DNA of 64,000 nucleotides from Dethiothermospora halolimnae (GTDB lineage: Bacteria; Bacillota; Clostridia; Tissierellales; VENL01): positions 1-64,000 of the forward strand of contig NZ_JBAKFX010000016.1 of NCBI RefSeq assembly GCF_037577855.1. The letters run 5' to 3'. Within the stretch, counting starts at the first letter, position 1. Every line of letters starts with the position of its first letter. Shown in pieces: positions 38,410 through 47,118 of this stretch. The translations under genes and the position numbers were made by a program. The notes below the pieces were generated by a model, which saw only the letters and a program-made list of their open reading frames with translations, did not search any database and was not told the origin of the DNA.

Positions 38410-39681
38410 ATGTACAATAAATTTATTTTAGACAATGGATTAAGGGTAGTATCTGAATACATACCCCATGTAAAGTCTGTTTCCATAGGAATTTGGATTG
38501 AAACAGGATCTAGACAAGAAAATATAGGAAATAGTGGAGTGTCTCATTTTATAGAACACATGTTATTTAAAGGAACTGATAATAGGACTGCAAAAAAAAT
38601 AGCAGAAAGCATAGATAATATAGGAGGTCAACTAAATGCTTTTACTAGTAAAGAATGTACCTGTTTCTATGCAAAGGTGCTAGATAATCATTTACCTATT
38701 GCAGTAGACGTTTTAGCGGATATGTTATTTAACTCAAGGTTTTCACAAGAAGATATAGAGAAAGAAAAAAGTGTTGTGATAGAAGAGATAAATATGTATG
38801 ATGATTCACCAGAGGATCAAGTACATGATTTACTATCAAAAACTATTTTTGATAGTCACCCATTGGCACTTCCTATACTGGGAGATTTAAAGAGTGTAAA
38901 GGGGTTAACAAAGGAAAAAATATTAAACTATTTTACTGAAAAATATATTCCTGAAAATATAGTAATCTCCATGGTGGGTAATTTTGATGTTGAAGAAAGT
39001 AGGAAATTACTAAATGATTATTTTGGTCATTGGCAAGGTAATAAGAAAAATCAAGAGTTAGAATCTCCTCCTGTTTTAACACAAAACTTAAAATTTAAAG
39101 ATAAAGAGACTGAACAATTACATTTGTGTTTGGGTCTAGAAGGTATATCCCAGGGAGATGAAGATTTATACTCTTTGTTAGTATTAAACAATGTCTTTGG
39201 TGGAAGTATGAGTTCTAGTTTATTTCAAAAGGTAAGGGAAGATAGGGGCTTGGTTTACTCAATTTTCTCATATCCATCTTCCTATAAGGATACAGGAATA
39301 TTTACTATTTATGCAGGCTTAAACCCTAATCAGCTATTAAATGTCACAGAATTAATAATTGACGATATACATCAAATAAAGAATAACTATCTGACAGATG
39401 ACCAATTAACAAAATCTAAGGAACAATTAAAGGGAAATTATATATTAGGTCTAGAGAGTACATCAAGTCGAATGACTTCCCTTGGTAAATCTGAATTACT
39501 CTATGGGAAAATACACTCTCCCAAAGAAATTATAGACAAAATCGATAAAGTAAATCTAGCAGATATTAAGAGGGTAACAAATAAAGTGTTTGATCTAGAT
39601 AAACTTAATGTTGCATATGTGGGAAAAGTTAAGGATGAAAAACAGACAAATAAAAAATTAAATAATATTTGTTTTAAATAA
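38410..39681 (+). CDS. mlpA: M16 family zinc peptidase (MlpA/YmxG)
   Basis: The 423-residue protein is an M16 (mitochondrial processing peptidase-like) enzyme. The inverted zinc motif HFIEH lies in GVSHFIEHMLFKGT, with the distal Glu in EKSVVIEEINMYDDSPEDQ, and the C-terminal half carries the R/Y-containing segment VREDRGLVYSIFSYPSSYKD. It matches B. subtilis MlpA (YmxG) in type and place after ylxY. No signal peptide is visible, so it should act in the cytoplasm. Start ATG follows AGGAGG. Confidence 0.94.
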   Translation: MYNKFILDNGLRVVSEYIPHVKSVSIGIWIETGSRQENIGNSGVSHFIEHMLFKGTDNRTAKKIAESIDNIGGQLNAFTSKECTCFYAKVLDNHLPIAVDVLADMLFNSRFSQEDIEKEKSVVIEEINMYDDSPEDQVHDLLSKTIFDSHPLALPILGDLKSVKGLTKEKILNYFTEKYIPENIVISMVGNFDVEESRKLLNDYFGHWQGNKKNQELESPPVLTQNLKFKDKETEQLHLCLGLEGISQGDEDLYSLLVLNNVFGGSMSSSLFQKVREDRGLVYSIFSYPSSYKDTGIFTIYAGLNPNQLLNVTELIIDDIHQIKNNYLTDDQLTKSKEQLKGNYILGLESTSSRMTSLGKSELLYGKIHSPKEIIDKIDKVNLADIKRVTNKVFDLDKLNVAYVGKVKDEKQTNKKLNNICFK

Positions 39682-39716
39682 AGATTACTGTTTAATATTC
39701 AGTGATCTTTATTATT
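39680..39716 (+). terminator. Terminator after the M16 peptidase gene
   Basis: AAAGATTACTG and CAGTGATCTTT (39700-39710) pair around a nine-base loop, followed by ATTATTAT. The A-rich 5' arm overlaps the stop codon. Confidence 0.7.
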
Positions 39717-39739
39717 ATATATACTTAAGAGGTGATTAT

Positions 39740-40171
39740 ATGAAAATGAAGATAATGAATAAAAGTGATTTACCATTACCTAAATATAAAACGGAAGGCT
39801 CATCGGGACTAGACCTTTATGCTAATATTGAAAAAGAAGTAACTTTAAAACCAATGGAGAGAAAATTAATATCAACAGGGATCTTTGTTGAAATCCCTAA
39901 AGGTTTTGAAGGACAAATAAGGGCTAGGAGTGGCTTAGCTTTAAAACATGGTATATCATTGGTAAATGGAATAGGAACCATAGATAGCGATTATAGGGGA
40001 GAGATAAAGGTTATACTTATTAACTTAGGAAATGAAAACTTCACTATAGAAAGGGGTCAAAGAATAGCTCAGATGGTTATAATGAAATACGAAAAAGTTT
40101 CCTTAGAAAATGTTGTTGATATTAGTAAAACTGATAGAGGAAAAGGGGGATTTGGACATACAGGGAAATAA
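39740..40171 (+). CDS. dut: dUTP diphosphatase (trimeric dUTPase)
   Basis: Dut hydrolyses dUTP, keeping uracil out of DNA and supplying dUMP. The 143-residue protein shows all five trimeric dUTPase motifs: GSSGLDLYANI (1), IRARSGLALKHGI (2), GTIDSDYRGEIKVIL (3, with the catalytic Asp and Tyr), RGQRIAQMVI (4) and the flexible C-terminal RGKGGFGHTG (5). It is inserted between the mlpA-like and ymxH-like genes, relative to B. subtilis. Confidence 0.96.
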   Translation: MKMKIMNKSDLPLPKYKTEGSSGLDLYANIEKEVTLKPMERKLISTGIFVEIPKGFEGQIRARSGLALKHGISLVNGIGTIDSDYRGEIKVILINLGNENFTIERGQRIAQMVIMKYEKVSLENVVDISKTDRGKGGFGHTGK

Positions 40172-40194
40172 AATATGGTAATTTGTTAATATTA

Positions 40195-40221
40195 TTAGGG
40201 GATTTATAATCCTCTAATTTA
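40195..40221 (+). terminator. Hairpin after dut
   Basis: TTAGGGGA (40195-40202) pairs with TCCTCTAA (40210-40217), with one G-T pair, followed by TTTATT. A weak terminator. Confidence 0.5.
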
Positions 40222-40228
40222 TTCCCTT

Positions 40229-40257
40229 TAATATCATATCTAATGTTATCATAAATG
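40229..40257 (+). promoter_or_regulatory. Possible sigma-E type sporulation promoter
   Basis: TAATATC (40229-40235), 14 bases, CATAAATG (40250-40257). The B. subtilis sigma-E consensus is about KMATATT-N14-CATACAHT, so the match is fair but not perfect. It lies about 70 bases upstream of a gene of a family named for sporulation. AT-rich sequence makes chance matches likely. Confidence 0.3.
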
Positions 40258-40329
40258 ATAAAATAATATTTAAAGAGAAGAAGAAATAAAATATAATAAT
40301 AAACAAATCAAAATAAGGATGGTGAGAGA

Positions 40330-40590
40330 ATGAGATTAAGTAAATTAGGTGGAAAGGAAATAGTAAATCTAAACGACGGAGGTAGATTAGGGGTTATAGC
40401 AGATTCAGATTTAATAATAGATGAAAAGTCTGGAAAAATAATATCTATGTCTATACCTGATAGAAGGGGTCAGTTTAAATTATTTGGGGATAAAAGTGAA
40501 ATAGAAATACCTTGGAACTCAATTAGAAAAATAGGTAATGATATGATTATAATTGAGTTTGATGAAAATAATAAAGAAGGATGGTTTTAG
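40330..40590 (+). CDS. YlmC/YmxH family PRC-barrel sporulation protein
   Basis: The 86-residue protein is a single PRC-barrel-like domain: MRLSKLGGKEIVNLNDGGRL, GVIADSDLIIDEKSGKI and EIPWNSIRKIGNDMIII. The family has members B. subtilis YlmC and YmxH, and YmxH is found at this place (after mlpA). The name of the family reflects sporulation links, but no biochemical function is known. It has its own GGTGAG site and an upstream non-coding gap of 158 bases. Confidence 0.88.
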   Translation: MRLSKLGGKEIVNLNDGGRLGVIADSDLIIDEKSGKIISMSIPDRRGQFKLFGDKSEIEIPWNSIRKIGNDMIIIEFDENNKEGWF

Positions 40591-40674
40591 TTACCTTATT
40601 CTAAGATTATCATATAATATATTATAATGTAATATTAACATCATTATAATATGACTATCTTAGAAGGTGATAGA

Positions 40675-41880
40675 ATGGAGATACTAGTTCAAAAATTTGG
40701 AGGTACATCTTTAGCTAATGAAGAAAATAGAGAGAAAGTAGCAGAAAAGATAATAAAAAAACATAGAGAAGGATACAAAATGGTTATAGTAGTATCGGCT
40801 ATCGGTAGAAAAGAAAATCCTTACTCTACAGATTCATTAATTTCCTTAATAGATAAACGGAATATTAAAAAAAGAGAATTAGATTTATTAATGTCTTGTG
40901 GAGAAATAATATCTGCAGCGGTACTATCAAGCCTATTAAATTCTAAGAATATGAAAAATACAGTGTTAACGGGAAGTCAAGCAGGTATAGTAACAAACGA
41001 CACATTTACAAATGCTAAAGTATTACAAGTTAATCCCAATGCTATTGTGAATAAATTAAAAGAGGATAATATAGTAATTGTAACAGGTTTTCAAGGAATT
41101 ACGAAAGATGGTAACGTGACCACATTAGGTAGAGGCGGCAGTGATACCACTGCAGTACTATTAGGTGAAGCTATGGGGTGTAAATGTATAGAAATTTATA
41201 CTGATGTAAATGGAATTATGACAGCAGATCCTAGGGTGGTTCCCGATGCCAAATTGTTAGAGAAATTATCCTATAAAGATGTTTATCAGTTAGCTGAAAA
41301 TGGAGCTAAAGTAATTCATCCAAGAGCAGTGGAAGTGGCAGAGAGAAGTAATTTAAATTTAGTTATAAAGAATACACTAAAAGATTCTAAAGGCACTATA
41401 ATTAATAATAAGAAAAATGATAATTTAGCTGAGCCCCGTGGCAAAATTATAAATGCAATAACTTGTAAGAACAATAAATCCCAGATAATAATATATAGGA
41501 ATAAAAGAAATCCTTCTATAGAAAAATTAATGGATAAACTATCAAAAAATAATATTAGTATTGATTTGATTAATCTGTTATGGGATAAAATAATATTTAC
41601 CATAGACAGTGATGATTTAGAAACAATAGAAGAGATTCTTAAAAATAATTATGATAAATTTAAAATAACCAATAATTGTTCTAAGATAAGTATAATTGGC
41701 CATAGAATGAAGGGACGTCCCGGGGTCATGAATAAAATAGTAAAGTCATTGTGTAAAGAAAATATTGACATCCTGCAAACATCGGATTCCCATACTACCA
41801 TATGGTGTTTAATAAAAGAAAAAAATGCTACTAAAGCAATTAGATCTCTCCATAAAGAATTTCAATTAAATGAGAAATGA
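40675..41880 (+). CDS. dapG: Aspartokinase
   Basis: Aspartokinase phosphorylates aspartate, the first step toward diaminopimelate, lysine, threonine and methionine. The 401-residue protein has the amino acid kinase domain (VQKFGGTSLANEENREKVAE; TGFQGITKDGNVTTLGRGGS; GVD-like YTDVNGIMTADPRVV) and two C-terminal ACT domains that usually bind feedback inhibitors. Start ATG 40675 follows GAAGGTGA. B. subtilis has dapG in this neighbourhood with asd and dapA; those two are absent here. I see no lysine riboswitch in the 84 bases upstream. Confidence 0.92.
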   Translation: MEILVQKFGGTSLANEENREKVAEKIIKKHREGYKMVIVVSAIGRKENPYSTDSLISLIDKRNIKKRELDLLMSCGEIISAAVLSSLLNSKNMKNTVLTGSQAGIVTNDTFTNAKVLQVNPNAIVNKLKEDNIVIVTGFQGITKDGNVTTLGRGGSDTTAVLLGEAMGCKCIEIYTDVNGIMTADPRVVPDAKLLEKLSYKDVYQLAENGAKVIHPRAVEVAERSNLNLVIKNTLKDSKGTIINNKKNDNLAEPRGKIINAITCKNNKSQIIIYRNKRNPSIEKLMDKLSKNNISIDLINLLWDKIIFTIDSDDLETIEEILKNNYDKFKITNNCSKISIIGHRMKGRPGVMNKIVKSLCKENIDILQTSDSHTTIWCLIKEKNATKAIRSLHKEFQLNEK

Positions 41881-41992
41881 TTTTTCTCCCTTTATTTTTA
41901 GCATATAATAATATCTTTAGTAAACAATATAATTATAGGTTTAAAAATAAATTTCTCAATTAGATATAATAAAATATAAGGAGTGGTCTAAT

Positions 41993-42748
41993 ATGGACTA
42001 TAACAAAACAAATGAAAATATATATGAAAACTCTGGAAAAATTAAGCCTCCTGGAGGGAATCCCAACAAAAAAATAAATGTAACGAATAAAAAACTACAA
42101 AATCTTAAAGCAGTAGGAGTTCCTAATCTTCCAACTCCAAAGGAAGATATTCAGTTTATTTCAATAATCGGCCAGGTAGAAGGTCATAATGTATCACCAC
42201 CTCAAAAGAAGGCTACTAAATATGAACATATAATGCCCCTTATTGTAGCGGCAGAGCAAAATCCTAAGATAAAGGGCATATTCGTTATACTTAATACTGT
42301 AGGAGGAGATGTGGAAGCTGGTCTAGCATTATCTGAAATGATAAATAGTGTTAGTAAGCCAACGGTATCCTTGGTATTAGGAGGAGGACATAGTATAGGG
42401 GTACCCCTTGCTACATCAAGTGATTATTCATTTATTGTTCCAACAGCCAGTATGACTATTCATCCCATAAGAATGACTGGCTTAGTTATAGGAGTACCCC
42501 AAACCTTTAGATATTTTCAGAAAATGCAAGAAAGAATAGTTGACTTTATATTAAGAACATCGACAATAGGTAGAGAAACATTTATGAAACTTATGTATGA
42601 CACCGATGAACTTGCAAATGATATAGGAACTATTTTGATAGGTGAAGAGGCTGTAAAGCATGGATTAATAAATGAAGTTGGAGGATTTAGTTCGGCACTT
42701 AATAAATTAAAAGGTATGATAGATGAAAAAAAAGAAACTAAGGAATAG
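41993..42748 (+). CDS. tepA: TepA, ClpP-like serine protease
   Basis: The 251-residue protein has a low-complexity N-terminus (1-55) and a ClpP-fold domain. Visible features: the oxyanion-hole glycines in [18 protein letters not shown], the catalytic Ser in [14 protein letters not shown], and His in [11 protein letters not shown]. TepA was first described in B. subtilis as translocation-enhancing and also helps degrade small acid-soluble proteins during germination. It lies upstream of spoIIIE/ftsK as in B. subtilis, with uppP inserted between. Confidence 0.94.
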   Translation: MDYNKTNENIYENSGKIKPPGGNPNKKINVTNKKLQNLKAVGVPNLPTPKEDIQFISIIGQVEGHNVSPPQKKATKYEHIMPLIVAAEQNPKIKGIFVILNTVGGDVEAGLALSEMINSVSKPTVSLVLGGGHSIGVPLATSSDYSFIVPTASMTIHPIRMTGLVIGVPQTFRYFQKMQERIVDFILRTSTIGRETFMKLMYDTDELANDIGTILIGEEAVKHGLINEVGGFSSALNKLKGMIDEKKETKE

Positions 42749-42792
42749 GTAACAATAGTATAATTGAATAGATTGTGATATAATTATTTAGT

Positions 42793-42821
42793 AAAGTGTT
42801 AATGGTTGCCATTAGCACTTT
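42793..42821 (+). promoter_or_regulatory. Long inverted repeat between tepA and uppP
   Basis: AAAGTGTTAATGG (42793-42805) and CCATTAGCACTTT (42809-42821) form a 13-base stem with one G-T pair and a three-base loop. No T run follows, so it is a weak terminator candidate; it could equally be an operator or an mRNA leader element just upstream of uppP. Confidence 0.5.
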
Positions 42822-42846
42822 AACTTCGTTTAAGGGAGGAATATAT

Positions 42847-43674
42847 ATGTCCATTTTACATGCAATAATATTAGGAATTTTTCAAGGAGTTGCTGAATTC
42901 TTACCAATTAGTAGTTCTGGTCATTTAGTATTATTGCAAAACTTATTAACTGTAGAAGAGGGTAAACTTTTTTTTAGTGTCATGCTACACTTCGGCACAT
43001 TAATTTCAATTTTTATTGTCTATTTTAAAGATATAGTTAAAATAGTTATTGAGTTTTTAAAGATGGTTAAAGAGGTATTTTCTAAAAAGGGATTATTGCT
43101 AAATAATCAATATAGGGTTTTGGCAATCATGATAATTATAGCTACAATACCAACTGGATTAATAGGAATATTTTTTAAAGACTTTTTTGAAGGTCTATAT
43201 GACTCACTTACTGCAGTGGGGACAGCCCTTATAATAACTGGTATACTATTATGGGTTTCAGAGAAAAAAGCATCAGGAAGAAAGAGTGCTTCTGAATTGA
43301 AGGTTAAAGATGCTATAATAGTTGGCCTTTTTCAAAGTTTCGCAATTATACCCGGGGTATCTAGATCAGGCTCCACTATTGTGGGAGGACTTTTTAGAGG
43401 CTTAAATAAAAAGCTAGCAACGAAGTTTTCATTCTTATTGGCTATACCTGCTATATTAGGAGCAACAATTGTTGAAGTTCCTGATGCATTAAAAGAAAGT
43501 AGTGGAGCTGCATTTAATGCTCCTTTAATAATAGGTATTATATTATCTGCTGTAACAGGTATTTTTGCTATTAAAATATTAACAAAAGCCCTTGAAAAGG
43601 GTAAGTTACATTATTTTTCTTATTATGTATGGGCACTTGGAGTAATAGTAATATTAAGTCAATATTGGTCTTAA
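42847..43674 (+). CDS. uppP: Undecaprenyl-diphosphate phosphatase UppP (BacA)
   Basis: UppP recycles undecaprenyl diphosphate to the monophosphate carrier at the outer membrane face; overexpression gives bacitracin resistance. The 275-residue protein has about eight membrane segments and the catalytic motifs GVAEFLPISSSGHLVL (E, S, H residues near the N-terminus) and PGVSRSGSTIVGGLFRG (about 170-186). ATG 42847 follows GGGAGG at eight bases. It is not in the B. subtilis order here; together with uppS it links this region to lipid carrier supply. Confidence 0.96.
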   Translation: MSILHAIILGIFQGVAEFLPISSSGHLVLLQNLLTVEEGKLFFSVMLHFGTLISIFIVYFKDIVKIVIEFLKMVKEVFSKKGLLLNNQYRVLAIMIIIATIPTGLIGIFFKDFFEGLYDSLTAVGTALIITGILLWVSEKKASGRKSASELKVKDAIIVGLFQSFAIIPGVSRSGSTIVGGLFRGLNKKLATKFSFLLAIPAILGATIVEVPDALKESSGAAFNAPLIIGIILSAVTGIFAIKILTKALEKGKLHYFSYYVWALGVIVILSQYWS

Positions 43675-43743
43675 TATTACTTTTCCCTATGTATAAAAGG
43701 ATTATAGTAATAGATGTAGAATTAGTTCTATGGGGTGATTTTA

Positions 43744-46035
43744 ATGGCTAGAAGTTTAAAAAATAAAAAAGGTAAAAATAAGAAGGCTAATAAAGAAATT
43801 AATAAAGAAATATTAGGGATTATTATAGTGACAATGGGTATATTTGCATTACTAAGTCTTCATACAGATAGAACGGGACCTTTTGGAAAGATAATAAAAA
43901 ATATTTTATTTTATATAACCGGCTATGGAGGTTATATTATTCCCTTTGTAGTATTAGTAATTGGTATTTTATTTATAATTAATAGATTAAAGATAGATTA
44001 TAATAAAAAAATACTATCTATTAGCATAATATTTTTATGTTACCTTATCATATTAGATATTAAAAATATTCCTTATACAGAGATAAATTTAATTGAAAAA
44101 ATTAAATTATCGGTTGAATACTGGAAGATTGGAGAAGGCGGTGGTATATTAGGTTTCATTTTTTCATTTTTCCTATTAAAGATATTTGGAGTTATAGGGA
44201 CTTACATAATAATAGCCTCTATGCTTATAGTTTGCTTTTTAATAATAACTAATACAAGTATAATAGATGTCATTAAAACATTTATGATAAAATTAAGAAA
44301 ATTATTTTCATACTCCTATTCAGGTTTAAAGAATTTTGTATATGTAGATAATAAAAATAACAATAAGTTAAAGAAAACTAAAAAAGGTAAATTTAAAAAT
44401 TCAAAAAACAGGATGAATAAAAAAGAAATATCCGAAAAGGATGATGAAATAGAGCAAAAAATTAAAATACTAGATTATACTAAAAGTAACACTGAAGAAG
44501 TGGCGTCTACCGCTGTAGAGGCTGTTGATAGAAAAGATATTAATGAGAAAGAAAATTTAAAGAAAACTAAGGAAAACAATGAAGATATAGAAGAACTAGA
44601 AATAACTTTTAGTAATGAATATAAAAATTATCAAATACCCCCTATAGATTTATTATCTGATGTAAAAACTAAGACAGATAAATATGAAAAGAAGGAAATT
44701 TTAAATAAAGCAAAAAAACTAGAAACTACATTAAGTAATTTTGGGATAGAGGCTAATATTACTCAAGTTAGTAAAGGACCTACAATTACAAGGTTTGAAT
44801 TACAACCGGCACCGGGAGTTAAAGTTAGCAAAATTGTTAATTTATCTAATGACATAGCCCTTAGTTTAGCCGCTTCTGGTATAAGAATGGAAGCTCCGAT
44901 ACCTGGAAAATCTGCAATAGGGATAGAAGTCCCAAATGATAAGAAAATATCAGTTCCCATTAGGGAGGTAATTGAATCCGATGAATATAAAAATATTTCT
45001 TCTAAATTACCATTTGCATTGGGAAAAGATATAGGAGGAAAACCTATTATAGCAAGTATAGATAAAATGCCCCATTTATTGGTTGCTGGGGCGACGGGTT
45101 CAGGGAAAAGTGTTTGCATAAATACATTAATAACTAGTATATTATATAAATCAAATCCAGAGGAAGTAAAACTCCTTATGATAGACCCGAAAGTAGTTGA
45201 GCTTGGTGTATATAATGGGATACCCCATCTTCTAATTCCCGTAGTTACAGATCCAAATAAGGCTGCAGGAGCTCTAAATTGGGCAGTCCAAGAGATGACA
45301 AAAAGATATAAATTATTTGCAAAAGAAGGTGTTCGGGATCTTTCAAGCTATAATAATAAAATTGAAAAAACAGAAGATCAAGATAAATTACCACTTATAG
45401 TTGTAGTGATAGATGAGCTTTCAGATTTAATGATGGCATCTCCATCAGAGGTTGAAGATTCCATATGTAGACTTGCCCAAATGGCTAGAGCTGCAGGAAT
45501 ACATTTAATAATTGCAACCCAAAGACCCTCTGTGGATGTAATTACAGGAACAATAAAAGCAAACATTCCCTCTAGAATATCCTTTTCAGTATCGTCACAA
45601 CAGGATTCTAGGACGATTTTAGGTATGAGCGGAGGAGAGAAACTACTGGGAAAAGGAGATATGTTATTTTATCCTGTGGGGGCGGCTAAACCTAAACGTA
45701 TCCAAGGAGCCTTTATAGATGAAAAAGAGGTAGAAAGTATAGTGGACTTCTTAAAGCAACAATATAATGTAGATTATAAGGAAGAAGTAATCAATGATAT
45801 AGAAAAAGATGTTAATTTAGATACCGATAATTCCGATGAATTATTGCCTAAAGCAATAGATATAGTAATATCAGATCAGCAAGCATCCATATCAATGCTT
45901 CAAAGAAAGCTTAGAATAGGATATAATAGGGCAGCAAGAATTATAGATGAAATGGAAGAAAGGGGAATCGTTGGGGGACATGAGGGAAGTAAACCTAGAA
46001 GAGTGCTAGTAACAGAGGACGAATTAGAAGGTTAG
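43744..46035 (+). CDS. ftsK: DNA translocase FtsK/SpoIIIE
   Basis: A membrane-anchored DNA pump that moves chromosomes at division or into the forespore. The 763-residue protein has four N-terminal membrane segments (about 20-175), a charged linker (175-300), the RecA-like motor with Walker A AGATGSGKSVCINTLI (about 450) and Walker B VVVIDELSDLMM, and a C-terminal winged-helix gamma domain (LQRKLRIGYNRAARIIDEME) that reads DNA polarity signals. The start is ATG 43744 after GGGGTG. Position after tepA matches spoIIIE of B. subtilis; whether it serves division, sporulation or both is not known. Confidence 0.96.
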   Translation: MARSLKNKKGKNKKANKEINKEILGIIIVTMGIFALLSLHTDRTGPFGKIIKNILFYITGYGGYIIPFVVLVIGILFIINRLKIDYNKKILSISIIFLCYLIILDIKNIPYTEINLIEKIKLSVEYWKIGEGGGILGFIFSFFLLKIFGVIGTYIIIASMLIVCFLIITNTSIIDVIKTFMIKLRKLFSYSYSGLKNFVYVDNKNNNKLKKTKKGKFKNSKNRMNKKEISEKDDEIEQKIKILDYTKSNTEEVASTAVEAVDRKDINEKENLKKTKENNEDIEELEITFSNEYKNYQIPPIDLLSDVKTKTDKYEKKEILNKAKKLETTLSNFGIEANITQVSKGPTITRFELQPAPGVKVSKIVNLSNDIALSLAASGIRMEAPIPGKSAIGIEVPNDKKISVPIREVIESDEYKNISSKLPFALGKDIGGKPIIASIDKMPHLLVAGATGSGKSVCINTLITSILYKSNPEEVKLLMIDPKVVELGVYNGIPHLLIPVVTDPNKAAGALNWAVQEMTKRYKLFAKEGVRDLSSYNNKIEKTEDQDKLPLIVVVIDELSDLMMASPSEVEDSICRLAQMARAAGIHLIIATQRPSVDVITGTIKANIPSRISFSVSSQQDSRTILGMSGGEKLLGKGDMLFYPVGAAKPKRIQGAFIDEKEVESIVDFLKQQYNVDYKEEVINDIEKDVNLDTDNSDELLPKAIDIVISDQQASISMLQRKLRIGYNRAARIIDEMEERGIVGGHEGSKPRRVLVTEDELEG

Positions 46036-46057
46036 CATAGAAAAGAAGGTGAAGCAA

Positions 46058-47104
46058 ATGATAAATTTGATTAATATAGATAAAGTAATATTTAATAAAG
46101 ATTATTCTTTAATTGATGTTAGAAGTCCTAAGGAATTTGATAATGACTCTATACCAGGAGCTATTAATATTCCCATATTATCCGATAAAGAAAGGGAATA
46201 TGTTGGCTATGTTTATAAACAGGTAGACTCTAATAAAGCTAAAGAACTTGGATTAGGTTATGCCTCTGAAAAATTAGTTGATATATATAAGAGAATTAAA
46301 GAAATCAAAGAAACAGGTAAGAAAATAGTTCTATTTTGCTATAGAGGGGGTATGAGAAGTAATTCAGTAGCTAATGTTTTGAATATAATGGGGGTCAATG
46401 TTTCCGTATTAAATGGAGGCTATAAAAGTTATAGAAAATTTATAGTTAACAATTTACCTAAATATAAAGATAAATTTAAATATATAGTAATCCATGGGTA
46501 CACCGGTGTTGGTAAAACAAAGATTCTTGAAAGACTAGAAGACGAGGGACATCCAGTAGTGGATTTAGAGAAGCTTGCAAGTAATAGTGGATCTGTCTTT
46601 GGAGAAATGACATATGATAACCCTTCTACTTCACAAAAAAAATTTGAAACATTACTGTTTAATAACCTTTATAATTCAGATCATGGATACTTTTTCATAG
46701 AAAGTGAAAGTAAAAGAATAGGTAAGGTTATATTGCCTAATTTTCTGCATAAAAATATGAAAGATGGTTATCATGTTTTAATAAAAACAAATATGGAAAA
46801 TAGGGTTAATAATATTGTAGAAGATTATATAAGTAGTGATATTAATGATAAAGATGAAAAAATAATAAAAGCTATTAAAAAGTTAAATAAGAGACTTGGG
46901 AAAATTAAAACTAATAAACTGATTGAAAGTATAACTAATAAGGATTATAATTTTGTCATAGAGACATTAATGACAGACTATTATGATCCTCTTTATGACT
47001 ATTCCATTGATAAAATCAAAGAATATGATACAATAATTCAGTATGAGACTATAGAAGAAGCTAAGGATAAATTAATTAAATTTGCCAAAGAACATATTAG
47101 CTGA
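46058..47104 (+). CDS. mnmH: tRNA 2-selenouridine synthase (MnmH/SelU/YbbB)
   Basis: MnmH replaces the 2-thio group of tRNA wobble uridines with selenium via a geranylated intermediate, using selenophosphate. The 348-residue protein has an N-terminal rhodanese domain with active Cys in LFCYRGGMRSNSV (about C94), and a C-terminal P-loop domain with GYTGVGKTKILERLE (about 147). Both domains are needed in E. coli. Start ATG 46058 follows GAAGGTGAAGC. The gene implies that selenophosphate (SelD) is made elsewhere in the genome. It is inserted between ftsK and rimO. Confidence 0.93.
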   Translation: MINLINIDKVIFNKDYSLIDVRSPKEFDNDSIPGAINIPILSDKEREYVGYVYKQVDSNKAKELGLGYASEKLVDIYKRIKEIKETGKKIVLFCYRGGMRSNSVANVLNIMGVNVSVLNGGYKSYRKFIVNNLPKYKDKFKYIVIHGYTGVGKTKILERLEDEGHPVVDLEKLASNSGSVFGEMTYDNPSTSQKKFETLLFNNLYNSDHGYFFIESESKRIGKVILPNFLHKNMKDGYHVLIKTNMENRVNNIVEDYISSDINDKDEKIIKAIKKLNKRLGKIKTNKLIESITNKDYNFVIETLMTDYYDPLYDYSIDKIKEYDTIIQYETIEEAKDKLIKFAKEHIS

Positions 47105-47118
47105 AGGGAGATATTTAT

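Noticed and set aside
38118..38486. Minus-strand frame over the ylxY-mlpA junction
   Set aside because: It runs antisense through two real genes and across a clear plus-strand promoter, with no binding site.
40591..40674. Lysine riboswitch upstream of aspartokinase
   Set aside because: The gap is only 84 bases and AT-only; lysine riboswitches need about 170 bases with conserved GC-rich stems.
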